Part shown: piece after piece, positions 8,612 through 16,149 of the stretch
Numbering within the stretch: the first letter of the stretch is position 1
Layout of the letters: every line of letters begins with the position of its first letter
Source of the DNA: CAZLNO01 sp964561005
GTDB taxonomy: Bacteria; Pseudomonadota; Alphaproteobacteria; Kiloniellales; Rhodovibrionaceae
Length of the DNA stretch: 22,538 nucleotides
Direction: 5' to 3'
Assembly (NCBI GenBank): GCA_964561005.1
Contig: CAZLNO010000067.1
Location: 1 to 22,538 of the forward strand
Made by a program: the position numbers and the translations under genes
The notes under the pieces: model-generated
What the model saw: only the letters and a program-made list of their open reading frames with translations
Told to the model about the DNA's origin: nothing
The model's database searches: none

Positions 8612-8640
8612 TTGAAAACCGCCCCGCGCGCGCCTAGCTT
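8612..8640 (+). promoter_or_regulatory. Likely sigma70-type promoter for asd
   Basis: TTGAAA (8612-8617) and TAGCTT (8635-8640) are separated by exactly 17 bp, 49 bp before the asd ATG. The -35 box is good and the -10 box is partial. The rest of the 8362-8688 gap is the hairpin repeat and GC-rich DNA in which I see no gene. Confidence 0.5.
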
Positions 8641-8688
8641 GCGCGGTCAACGCCGCAAGTCTCACCGATCATCACGGGACGCAACGTC

Positions 8689-9717
<1,029 letters not shown>

Positions 9718-9751
9718 CGCAAGGCGACGCGCCGGTCGCGGCGCCTCAGTG

Positions 9752-9790
9752 AAAAAAAGCGGCCGCTCTCAGCAGAGAGCGGCCGTTTTA
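9752..9790. terminator. Bidirectional rho-independent terminator between asd and leuB
   Basis: A perfect 11-bp stem (9760-9770 with 9775-9785) has an AGCA tetraloop. It is preceded by a run of seven A and followed by TTTTA, so it serves the plus-strand asd transcript and the minus-strand leuB transcript. It is the strongest classical terminator in the window. Confidence 0.92.
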
Positions 9791-9918
9791 GTTACCCAGT
9801 TCAGGGTGTCGCGTGCGGTCGTGGCGATCGCTCAGTCGGCGTACCGACGGAACCGATCGACACCGATCCTGGGCAAATCCGCCACACACACGCAAATCAC
9901 TGTTGCGCGAGCAGTTCG

Positions 9919-11031
9919 TTATTCCGCCGTGCGGGAAAGCTCGGCCAGCAAGGCGTCGCCCATCTCCCGCGTGGAGACGCGGCGCGTGTCCGGCTGCACG
10001 ATGTCGGCCGTGCGCAGACCCTGGTTCAGCACGTTCTGCACCGCCTGCTCCACCAGCTTCGCCTCGCCGTCGAGGTCGAAGGAGTAGCGCAGCATCATCG
10101 CGAAGGACAGCAGCGTCGCCAGCGGGTTCGCCACGCCCTCGCCCGCGATGTCCGGCGCCGAGCCGTGCACCGGCTCGTAGAGCGCGCGCCGGCGGCCGGT
10201 CTCGTCGGGCGCGCCCAGCGAGGCCGAGGGCAGCATGCCCAGCGAACCGGTCAGCATCGCCGCCTCGTCCGACAGGATGTCGCCGAACAGGTTGTCGGTG
10301 ACGATCACGTCGAATTGCTTGGGCTGGCGCACGAGCTGCATGGCGCAGTTGTCGGCGTACATGTGGGTCAGCGCCACGCGCGGATACGCTTCCTCGTGCA
10401 GCTTCGTCACCTCCTCGCGCCACAGCACGCCGGATTCCATGACGTTGCTCTTCTCGGTGGAGCAGACCTTGTTGTCGCGCTTTTGCGCCAGATCGAAGGC
10501 GACGGCGGCGACCCGGCGGATTTCCTCGGTGGTGTAGACCTGGGTGTTGACCCCGCGGCGCTGGCCGTCGGGCAGCGTCTCGATGCCGCGCGGCTCGCCG
10601 AAGTACACCCCGCCGGTCAGCTCGCGCACGATCATGATATCCAGGCCGCGCACCAGGTCCGGCTTCAGCGAGGAGGCGTCCACCAGGGCGTCGAACACGA
10701 TGGCCGGGCGCAGGTTGGCGAACAGCCCCAGGTCCTTGCGCAGGCGCAGCAGGCCGCGCTCGGGCTTCCGGTCGAACGGCAGCGCGTCCCACTTGGGCCC
10801 GCCGACCGCGCCCAGCAGCACGGCGTCGGCGTCCATCGCCTTCTCCATCGTGGCGTCGGAGACCGGCGCGCCCTCGGCGTCGATCGCCGCGCCGCCGACC
10901 AGGGCCTCGTCGATCTGGAAGCCGACGGCGCGGTGACGGCCCAGCCAGTCGGCCACGCGCCGGACCTCGCCCATCACCTCCGGCCCGATGCCGTCGCCCG
11001 GCAACATCAGAATACGCTTGTTCGCTGTCAT
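9919..11031 (-). CDS. leuB: 3-isopropylmalate dehydrogenase
   Basis: LeuB oxidises and decarboxylates 3-isopropylmalate with NAD+ to the keto acid precursor of leucine. The start at 11031 gives 370 residues, the usual family length, opening MTANKRILMLPGDGIGPEV; a run of six G sits just upstream as ribosome site. Family motifs include LLGAVGGPKWD at 72-82, RELTGGVYFGEPRG at 136-149, the metal-binding DNLFGDILSDEAA with GSLGMLPSASLG after it, and EPVHGSAPDIAGEG near the end. The longer open frame upstream to 11706 is only open sequence inside the transporter gene. leuC and leuD, which often sit between rplS and leuB in alphaproteobacteria, are absent from this window. The 82-nt gap upstream, after the transporter gene, holds a 22-bp perfect palindrome. 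Confidence 0.97.
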   Translation of the reverse strand: MTANKRILMLPGDGIGPEVMGEVRRVADWLGRHRAVGFQIDEALVGGAAIDAEGAPVSDATMEKAMDADAVLLGAVGGPKWDALPFDRKPERGLLRLRKDLGLFANLRPAIVFDALVDASSLKPDLVRGLDIMIVRELTGGVYFGEPRGIETLPDGQRRGVNTQVYTTEEIRRVAAVAFDLAQKRDNKVCSTEKSNVMESGVLWREEVTKLHEEAYPRVALTHMYADNCAMQLVRQPKQFDVIVTDNLFGDILSDEAAMLTGSLGMLPSASLGAPDETGRRRALYEPVHGSAPDIAGEGVANPLATLLSFAMMLRYSFDLDGEAKLVEQAVQNVLNQGLRTADIVQPDTRRVSTREMGDALLAELSRTAE

Positions 11032-11047
11032 GATCCCCCCGGTCCTC

Positions 11048-11069
11048 GGCGGCCGTCCGGACGGCCGCC
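11048..11069. repeat. 22-bp perfect palindrome in the leuB leader
   Basis: An 11-bp arm (11048-11058) is exactly complementary to the next 11 bases (11059-11069). In RNA this gives about 9 bp of stem with a CCGG loop, ending 16 nt before the leuB ATG and just above its G-rich ribosome site. No T-run follows, so it is not a classical terminator. It could stabilise or gate the leuB message. Confidence 0.55.
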
Positions 11070-11113
11070 TGGTGTGCTGTCGCGGCCCTTCATAGACCCT
11101 GGCGCCGTCGCGC

Positions 11114-12460
11114 TCAAGCCGGGCCGGCGAGCGCCCCCTCGCGGATCGCATCCCGGATACGGCGCTGTTCCGCCGCGTCGATGGGGTAGTCGCGCAGGAT
11201 GCGGATGGCCACCAGCTTGATCGCCACCGGCACCAGGCTGTACAGCGCGGCCAGGGCCAGCAGCGCCTCGGGCGGCTGCGCCCCGCCGTCCTGGCGCAAG
11301 CCGGCCAGGTCGAGCAGCGGGAAGGCGAGGCCCACGGCCAGCGCCAGCGGCACCTTGGTCGCCACGCCCCAGGCGGCGAAGAACAGACCCGCCCGCCGCC
11401 GGCCCGAGCGCAGGGTGTCGAGGTCCACCACGTCCGCCTGCATCGCCGGCGGCAGCGCCAGCTCCGCGCCCAGCGGCAGACCGGTGACGATGCAGAGCAC
11501 GAGGAAGGCGTGGACATCGCCTTCGCCCAGCAGCATGGCGATCCAGAAGGTGCCCGCCGCCAGCGCCATCGCCAGCCGCCAGGCGACATGCTTGCCCACC
11601 CGGCGGCTGAGCCGCAGCCACAGCGGGACGCCGAGCACGGCGCTGGCGAAGTAGATGCCCAGCAACGGCCAGGCCCAGTCCGGCGCGCGCAGCACCTCCT
11701 CGACATACAGCAGGAAAAGCGTGGCCGGCAGGCCGTAGGCGACGCCGTTGATGAAATAGGCGCCGATCAGCAGGCGGAACGGCCGGTTGCGCCACACCAG
11801 CCTCAGCCGCCCCGGCCTTGCCAGGGCGCCCGCCTCCTGGCGCAGCGGCGCGTCGGGCAGGGCCAGCACCGCCGCCAGCACGCCCAGCGGCAGCATCACG
11901 GAAAGCACCCAGGCCGTCGACTCCATGACCGTCACGCGCCCCAGGCCGATCAGCGCCGGCACGCCCAGCGCCAGCACCGTCCCCAGGACCACCGCGGTCT
12001 CGCGCACAGCGGCGATGCGGCTGCGCTCGTGGTAGTCCGACGACAGCTCGGCGCCCCAGGCGCTGTAGGGCAGCAGGATCATCGTGCCGCCCAGGTAGAG
12101 CACCAGGGTCCAGACCAGCAGGTGCCCCGCGCTGACCCCGAAGGGCGGCGCGAACAGCAGCCACACCGCCAGCACCACCAGCGGCACGCCGGCCAGCATC
12201 CAGGGCTTGCGCCGGCCGATCCGCCCCGGCGTGCGGTCCGACAGCAGGCCGATCAACGGGTCGGTCACCACGTCCCACAGCCGCGCGGCCAGCAGCGCCG
12301 CGCCGACCGCCGCCAGGCCGACGCCCAGATCCTTGGCGTAATAGGTCGGCAGGGTGACGTAGAGCGGCAGCAGCAGCACCGCCAGCGGCAGCCCCGGCGC
12401 GCCGTACAGCGCAAGCTGCCACCAGGCCAGGCGCGGCGAGAAGCCTGGGGAACCGGTCAC
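11114..12460 (-). CDS. GPH/MelB-type cation symporter of the major facilitator superfamily
   Basis: This is a 448-residue inner-membrane carrier with about 12 hydrophobic helices. The GPH (glycoside-pentoside-hexuronide:cation) signature is clear: RLWDVVTDPLIGLLSDRT at 60-77, with D63 and D67 at the spacing of the MelB cation-site aspartates D55/D59, then GRRKPWMLAG at 82-91. LPYSAWGAELSSDYHERSR follows before the central loop. Substrate cannot be read from sequence; many alphaproteobacterial members are not sugar porters. The start is GTG at 12460, 10 bp after the stop of the DUF6134-type gene, and gives the complete first helix; the ribosome site is weak. The tight spacing makes an operon with the exported protein upstream very likely, and leuB 82 bp downstream may share the transcript. 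Confidence 0.88.
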   Translation of the reverse strand: MTGSPGFSPRLAWWQLALYGAPGLPLAVLLLPLYVTLPTYYAKDLGVGLAAVGAALLAARLWDVVTDPLIGLLSDRTPGRIGRRKPWMLAGVPLVVLAVWLLFAPPFGVSAGHLLVWTLVLYLGGTMILLPYSAWGAELSSDYHERSRIAAVRETAVVLGTVLALGVPALIGLGRVTVMESTAWVLSVMLPLGVLAAVLALPDAPLRQEAGALARPGRLRLVWRNRPFRLLIGAYFINGVAYGLPATLFLLYVEEVLRAPDWAWPLLGIYFASAVLGVPLWLRLSRRVGKHVAWRLAMALAAGTFWIAMLLGEGDVHAFLVLCIVTGLPLGAELALPPAMQADVVDLDTLRSGRRRAGLFFAAWGVATKVPLALAVGLAFPLLDLAGLRQDGGAQPPEALLALAALYSLVPVAIKLVAIRILRDYPIDAAEQRRIRDAIREGALAGPA

Positions 12461-12470
12461 TCGGGACTAC

Positions 12471-13205
12471 CTAGCTATCGGAGGGGATCGGGGGCGCGGT
12501 CGGGATCGTGCCCTCCCGCGCGATCGGATGATAGGTGACGCGCTTGCCCCGGCCGTCGAAGGCCAGCGCCGTCCAGCGGCCGTCCGGGCCGTACCAGATG
12601 TGCGCCCGCACGTCGCCGGTCATGGCATAACCTTCGGCTCCGGCGGCGACATCGACCTTCCGCGCCTCGCCATCGGTGAGCGGTTGCACCTCGACCTCGG
12701 CGATCTCGCCGGTCTGGGTGTTGAGCAGTCGGTCCTGCGCGACGGTCGCGCGCGTCCAGTAGGTCGTGGGCAGGATGTCTCCCGGCGCGGTCCGGGTGCC
12801 GGAGTCGCTCTCCACGCGCAGGCGGCCTTGGTCGGTGCGGCGGGCGCGGACGAAGTGCTCGTCGCCGTCGTCGTCGGTGCGCGCGTCGACAGACAGCAGG
12901 TGGCCGTCGGCCCAGAGCGTGTCGTTGCGATGGGTGTAGCGATAGAGCGTGATCGGCCCGAATCCGACGCTCAGCTCGATCTCCACGCGCACCGCCAGCC
13001 GGCCCGGCGCGGGCTGGCGGAAGGTCAAGGAATGCGTGCCGATCCGCGAGCCGTCGCGGCGCACCTCGAAGATCAGGCGGCCCAGGAAATCCGCCCGTGT
13101 CCCGCTCTCCGCCGTCCCGGTCCCGCCGGCGGCGGCCGGCGACAGCATCAATGTTGCGACCGCCCCGGCGGCGATCGCGCGGCGTCGATGCGGCGATGTC
13201 TGCAT
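12471..13205 (-). CDS. Exported DUF6134-family-like protein of unknown function
   Basis: This 244-residue protein starts at 13205, where GAGGAGG stands 4 nt upstream. The N-terminus MQTSPHRRRAIAAGAVA, followed by an Ala-rich run ending SPAAAGG, is a probable signal peptide with an arginine cluster. The mature part is rich in beta-type segments. It shows stretches I associate with the DUF6134 group: RIGTHSLTFRQ, LYRYTHRNDTLWADGHLLSVDARTDD (cited here in parts), TTYWTRATVAQDRLLNTQTGE and HIWYGPDGRWTALAFDGRG. The function of that family is unknown. The gene lies 10 bp upstream of the GPH transporter, so the two may handle one envelope substrate; that is inference. The frame is open further back to 13283, but the ribosome site and signal peptide favour 13205. 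It is divergent from a tiny lipoprotein gene. Confidence 0.8.
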   Translation of the reverse strand: MQTSPHRRRAIAAGAVATLMLSPAAAGGTGTAESGTRADFLGRLIFEVRRDGSRIGTHSLTFRQPAPGRLAVRVEIELSVGFGPITLYRYTHRNDTLWADGHLLSVDARTDDDGDEHFVRARRTDQGRLRVESDSGTRTAPGDILPTTYWTRATVAQDRLLNTQTGEIAEVEVQPLTDGEARKVDVAAGAEGYAMTGDVRAHIWYGPDGRWTALAFDGRGKRVTYHPIAREGTIPTAPPIPSDS

Positions 13206-13380
13206 GCACCCTCCTCGCCGCCTCGACGCCGACGCAGTTACGTCGGGTCGGCGAACGGCTTTCCCTCGCTTATTCGCGGGCAAGAGGCCGCTGGATCAGT
13301 GCCGGGGCTGGTCCCGCCAGCCCTGCGAACCACATTGAAGGCCGTCAGGAAGGCGGGCGAGACTCGGAAAGGAATCGGAG

Positions 13381-13557
13381 ATGAGAAAGACGACGATCCG
13401 GCCGGCGCTGGCGGCGGCGCTGGCGCTCCTGGCCACGCTGGCGGCGGGCTGCGCCGCCGACACCCGCCCGCCGCAAAGCGCCGAGGCGCGCGCGTCCGCG
13501 CCGCACATGGGCCCGGTCACGGTGGAGGAGGCACGCGGCAAGTTCGGCGGGCCGTGA
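13381..13557 (+). CDS. Small lipoprotein, 58 residues, function unknown
   Basis: This short gene has AAAGGAA 6 nt before its ATG. The product begins MRKTTIRPAL, has a hydrophobic stretch, and shows a clear lipobox LAAGC with the lipid cysteine at residue 24. The remaining 34 residues (AADTRPPQSAEARASAPHMG and on to GKFGGP) are Pro/Ala-rich and probably disordered. I recognise no family; size and layout recall entericidin-like or other small outer-membrane lipoproteins, but the mature sequence does not match. It is divergent from the DUF6134-type gene across about 175 bp, so shared control is possible. Repeat copy B begins 61 nt after its stop and supplies a terminator. Confidence 0.65.
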   Translation: MRKTTIRPALAAALALLATLAAGCAADTRPPQSAEARASAPHMGPVTVEEARGKFGGP

Positions 13558-13618
13558 TGTCGGCGGATGTCCGAGGGGGTGGCGCCTGATCGGCGCAGAG
13601 AGAAGCTCACGCCCGGCG

Positions 13619-13707
13619 CGGGGCGCGGTCTCCGGCCGCGCCCCGAACGTTTCAAGGGGCCGTGTGTCACCGAAAACGCTCCGGTCGGGGCCAGAGACCC
13701 CGACCGG
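13619..13707 (-). repeat. Composite double-hairpin intergenic repeat, copy B (inverted relative to copy A)
   Basis: Hairpin 2B (13619-13645, 10-bp stem, TCTCCGG loop) is followed on the plus strand by AACGTTTC. Hairpin 1B (13681-13707, 10-bp stem) is followed on the minus strand by AGCGTTTTCG. Both stems are identical to those of copy A at 8409-8495, while loops and spacer differ slightly. It lies between the convergent small lipoprotein gene and rplS. Confidence 0.75.
13672..13707 (-). terminator. Hairpin terminator 1B after rplS
   Basis: On the minus strand a perfect 10-bp stem with loop TCTCTGG runs into GCGTTTTCG, 58 nt after the rplS stop. It probably ends the ffh-to-rplS transcript. 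Hairpin 2B does the same job for the plus strand. Confidence 0.6.
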
Positions 13708-13764
13708 CGAATGGACTAAACTGAACGCCCGCGAACGCCGCGCTCCGCCCGACAGCGCGAAACC

Positions 13765-14226
13765 TCACCGCTTGGCGGTCGGGGTCTTGCCCTTCTTGCC
13801 GGCCTTGTTGGCCTTGTTGGCGCTGGCCGCGGCGCGGGCGGCGGCGGCCTCCTTGCCGGCGGCGCCGGTGGTCTTCTCCGGGATGCGCGCCGATTTGCCG
13901 CGCCGGCCGCGCAGGTAGTACAGCTTGGCCCGGCGCACGTCGCCGCGGCGCAGCACCTCGATCGAGTCGATGCGCGGCGAGTACAGCGGGAACACGCGCT
14001 CCACGCCCTCGCCGTAGGAGATCTTGCGCACCGTGAAGGAGGAGTTGAGGCCCCGGTTGCGCTTGGCGATGACCACGCCGTCGAAGGCCTGCACGCGCTC
14101 GCGGTTGCCCTCGATGACCTTGACGTTGACGCGCACGGTGTCGCCGGCGCCAAAGGTCGGGATGGTCTTGTTCTCGGTGAGGCGCGCCGTCTCGGCCGCT
14201 TCGATCTCTTGAATAATCGCGCTCAT
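13765..14226 (-). CDS. rplS: 50S ribosomal protein L19
   Basis: L19 is a large-subunit protein at the 30S-50S interface. The product has 153 residues. The core from about residue 20 to 115 is classical: IPTFGAGDTVRVNVKV, GNRERVQAFDGVVIAKRN, the SFTVRKISYGEGVERVFPLY segment and RRGDVRRAKLYYLRGRRGKSARI. A C-terminal extension of about 35 residues, rich in Ala and Lys (AAAARAAASANKANKAGKKG), goes beyond the usual 115-130 residues; such basic tails occur in alphaproteobacterial L19. The ATG overlaps the trmD stop by 4 bases (ATGA), and AAGGA lies 9 nt before the start inside trmD, so translation is coupled. It is the last gene of the ribosomal block. Confidence 0.97.
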   Translation of the reverse strand: MSAIIQEIEAAETARLTENKTIPTFGAGDTVRVNVKVIEGNRERVQAFDGVVIAKRNRGLNSSFTVRKISYGEGVERVFPLYSPRIDSIEVLRRGDVRRAKLYYLRGRRGKSARIPEKTTGAAGKEAAAARAAASANKANKAGKKGKTPTAKR

Positions 14227-14987
14227 TGCGTTTCGTCCTTCGTCGCCTGATCGATGGTCCCGCGGTAGCGCGCCCAGAGGTCGGGCCGCCGCGCCTGGGT
14301 CAACCGTTCCGCCTGTTCCCGCCGCCACTGCCGGATGAGCGCGTGGTGGCCGGAGAGCAGCACTTCCGGCACCTCGCGCCCCCGCCAGACGGCGGGGCGG
14401 GTGTAGTGCGGGTACTCCAGGAGCCCCCGCTCGAAACTCTCCTCCGCCTCGCTCGCCGCGTTGCCCATGACACCGGGCAACAGGCGCACGACGGCGTCCA
14501 GCACCGTCATCGCCGCGACCTCGCCGCCGGACAGCACGAAGTCGCCGACGCTCAGCTCCGCGATGCCGCGCGCCTCGATGACCCGCTCGTCCAGGCCTTC
14601 GTAGCGCCCGCACAGCAGCGTCAGCCCCGGTTCGGCCGCCAGCTCGCGCACCACGGCCTGGGTCAGCACCCGGCCGCGCGGCGAAAGGTAGACCACCGGG
14701 CCCGGCCGGTCGGCCACCGACTCCAGCGCCGCATCCACGACGTCGGGCCGCATCACCATGCCGGCCCCGCCGCCGAAGGGCGTGTCGTCGACCGAGCGGT
14801 GGCGGTCGGTGGCGAAGTCCCGGATGTCCCGGGCCTCCAGCCGCCACAGCCCGCGCTCCAGCGCCTTGCCCGCCAGGCTGATGCCCAGCGGTCCCGGAAA
14901 CACTTCCGGGAACAGGGTCAGCACCGTCGCGGTCCAGGGCGCCGCCTCGCCGGCCGCCGCCTCGCCCGCCGCTGTCGCGCCATTCAT
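14223..14987 (-). CDS. trmD: tRNA (guanine-N1)-methyltransferase TrmD
   Basis: TrmD methylates G37 of tRNAs reading CNN-type codons, using S-adenosylmethionine, and prevents +1 frameshifts. The 254-residue protein shows the SPOUT trefoil knot: LLCGRYEGLDERV at 124-136 and SVGDFVLSGGE at 146-156, with LFPEVFPGPLG at 25-35, the family's usual opening. TRPAVWRGREVPEVLLSGHH and WRREQA follow in the C-terminal tRNA-binding domain. An extra run of about 17 Ala/Gly/Glu residues precedes the usual N-terminus. GGAG about 7 nt upstream supports this start, and no other start gives a more typical protein. It lies 59 bp after rimM and overlaps rplS by 4 bp. Confidence 0.97.
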   Translation of the reverse strand: MNGATAAGEAAAGEAAPWTATVLTLFPEVFPGPLGISLAGKALERGLWRLEARDIRDFATDRHRSVDDTPFGGGAGMVMRPDVVDAALESVADRPGPVVYLSPRGRVLTQAVVRELAAEPGLTLLCGRYEGLDERVIEARGIAELSVGDFVLSGGEVAAMTVLDAVVRLLPGVMGNAASEAEESFERGLLEYPHYTRPAVWRGREVPEVLLSGHHALIRQWRREQAERLTQARRPDLWARYRGTIDQATKDETQ

Positions 14988-15046
14988 GGCTCGCTCCGAA
15001 GGCGCGGTTTATGCCGTGCCGCGCCGGCTTTGTCCACCCCCGGACC

Positions 15047-15667
15047 TCATCGCCCTTCGGTGTCGCCGCCGCCGTCGCCGTCATCCGCGCCGACCTCCGG
15101 CTTCGGCTCGCCGGTTTCCGGCGGGGGATCGACGACGATGCGCCCTTCGTCCAGGTCGACCACCGGCACGACCGCCCTGGTGAACGGCAGGACACGCGAT
15201 TCGCCTTCGGCCGTCTCCACCTCCAGCAGATCGCCGGCGCCGAAGTCGTGCACCGCCGCCACGCGGCCCAGCGACCGCCCCCCGGTGTCCTCCACCGGCA
15301 GGCCGATCAGGTCGGCGTGGTAGAAGGTATCCTCTTCCGTCACCTCCGGCAGCGCGGCGCGGTCCACGTAGAGCCGCGCGCCCTTCAGCGCCAGCGCGGC
15401 GTCGCGGTCCTCGACGCCCTCGACCGCCGCCAGGACCACGCCCTTGTGCAGCCCGTGCACCTTCAGGCGATAGCTGTGCCGCCCGGATTCGTCCTGCACC
15501 GGGCCGTAGGCGGCGACCGCCTCCGGGTCCTCGGTGAAGGGCTTGATCCGCACCGTGCCGCGCACGCCGTGGACGCCGACGACCGCCCCCAGGCACACCC
15601 GCGGCTGCTTGGGCGCGTTGTCGTTCGCCGAGCGTCCCTGGCCCTGTCGCGGCCGCGCGCAATACAC
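15047..15667 (-). CDS. rimM: Ribosome maturation factor RimM (start uncertain)
   Basis: RimM binds S19 and helps the 30S head mature. The core is clear: VCLGAVVGVHGVRGTVRIKPFTEDP is the N-terminal barrel motif (cited in part), and FYHADLIGLPVED with SLGRVAAVHDFGAGDLLEVE is the PRC-barrel. An acidic Gly/Asp tail ends the protein. There is no ATG at a sensible place. I chose GTG at 15667, giving 206 residues, because GGAGG lies 12 nt upstream and the longer frame to 15772 would run through rpsP. A second GTG directly before CLGAVVG would give an unusually short N-terminus. A rare ATC or ATT start nearer the GGAGG is possible. The gene lies 28 nt after the rpsP stop, in the usual rpsP-rimM-trmD-rplS order. 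Confidence 0.93.
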   Translation of the reverse strand: MYCARPRQGQGRSANDNAPKQPRVCLGAVVGVHGVRGTVRIKPFTEDPEAVAAYGPVQDESGRHSYRLKVHGLHKGVVLAAVEGVEDRDAALALKGARLYVDRAALPEVTEEDTFYHADLIGLPVEDTGGRSLGRVAAVHDFGAGDLLEVETAEGESRVLPFTRAVVPVVDLDEGRIVVDPPPETGEPKPEVGADDGDGGGDTEGR

Positions 15668-15695
15668 GATGAGGCCAATCCTCCGAGGTCGGCGT

Positions 15696-16007
15696 CTAGC
15701 TCTCTTCCTTCTGCCTGGCCAGGTGCTTCTTGGTCTGCTTCGGCACCTCGCGCGGCGGCAGCACGTCGGCATTGGCGAGCAGGCGGCGCACCCGGTCGGT
15801 CGGCTGCGCGCCCTTGGCCAGCCAGTCCTTCGCCTTCTCGACGTCCAGCTTGTAGCGCTCGGGATGGTCGCGCGGGACCATCGGGTTATAGAAGCCGAGC
15901 CGCTCGACGAAGCGGCCGTCGCGCGGCGCGCTCTTCTCCGCCACCACGATGCGGTAGAACGGCCGCTTCTTGGCGCCGCCGCGTGCCAGTCGAATCGCCA
16001 GTCCCAT
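15696..16007 (-). CDS. rpsP: 30S ribosomal protein S16
   Basis: S16 is a small-subunit assembly protein. The 103-residue product opens MGLAIRLARGGAKKRPFYRI, the textbook family start, then has the SAPRDGRFVERLGFYNPM motif. DWLAKGAQPTDRVRRLL follows in the C-terminal half, before a basic tail. The start ATG at 16007 is unambiguous from homology. It heads the rpsP-rimM-trmD-rplS part of the operon. The 142-nt gap to ffh holds three hairpin repeats, which may separate transcription or stability of the two parts. Confidence 0.98.
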   Translation of the reverse strand: MGLAIRLARGGAKKRPFYRIVVAEKSAPRDGRFVERLGFYNPMVPRDHPERYKLDVEKAKDWLAKGAQPTDRVRRLLANADVLPPREVPKQTKKHLARQKEES

Positions 16008-16048
16008 GGGTCGTCCGTCGTCCTTTCCCGTTGTTGAGGTCCTTGCCC

Positions 16049-16141
16049 GGCAGGCCGAGGCCTGCCCTGAACCCCCAGATCATCGAATCCCTAGGACACG
16101 CTTCAGCGTGCCCTGGTACCCCCGGCAGGCTGAAGCCTGCC
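16049..16141 (+). repeat. Cluster of three short hairpin repeats between ffh and rpsP
   Basis: Three similar palindromes lie in a row: 16049-16066 (7-bp stem, loop CGAG), 16094-16112 (loop TTCA, one bulge) and 16124-16141 (7-bp stem, loop TGAA). The first and third share the arms GGCAGGC/GCCTGCC, and each is followed by CCT. They look like members of a dispersed GGCAGGC-TGAA-GCCTGCC type of palindromic repeat. In the ffh-rpsP message they would fold and could act as processing or stability elements. Confidence 0.75.
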
Positions 16142-16149
16142 CTACCGCG

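Noticed and set aside
13206..13283. Longer start for the DUF6134-like gene
   Set aside because: A strong GAGGAGG site and a signal peptide fix the start at 13205.
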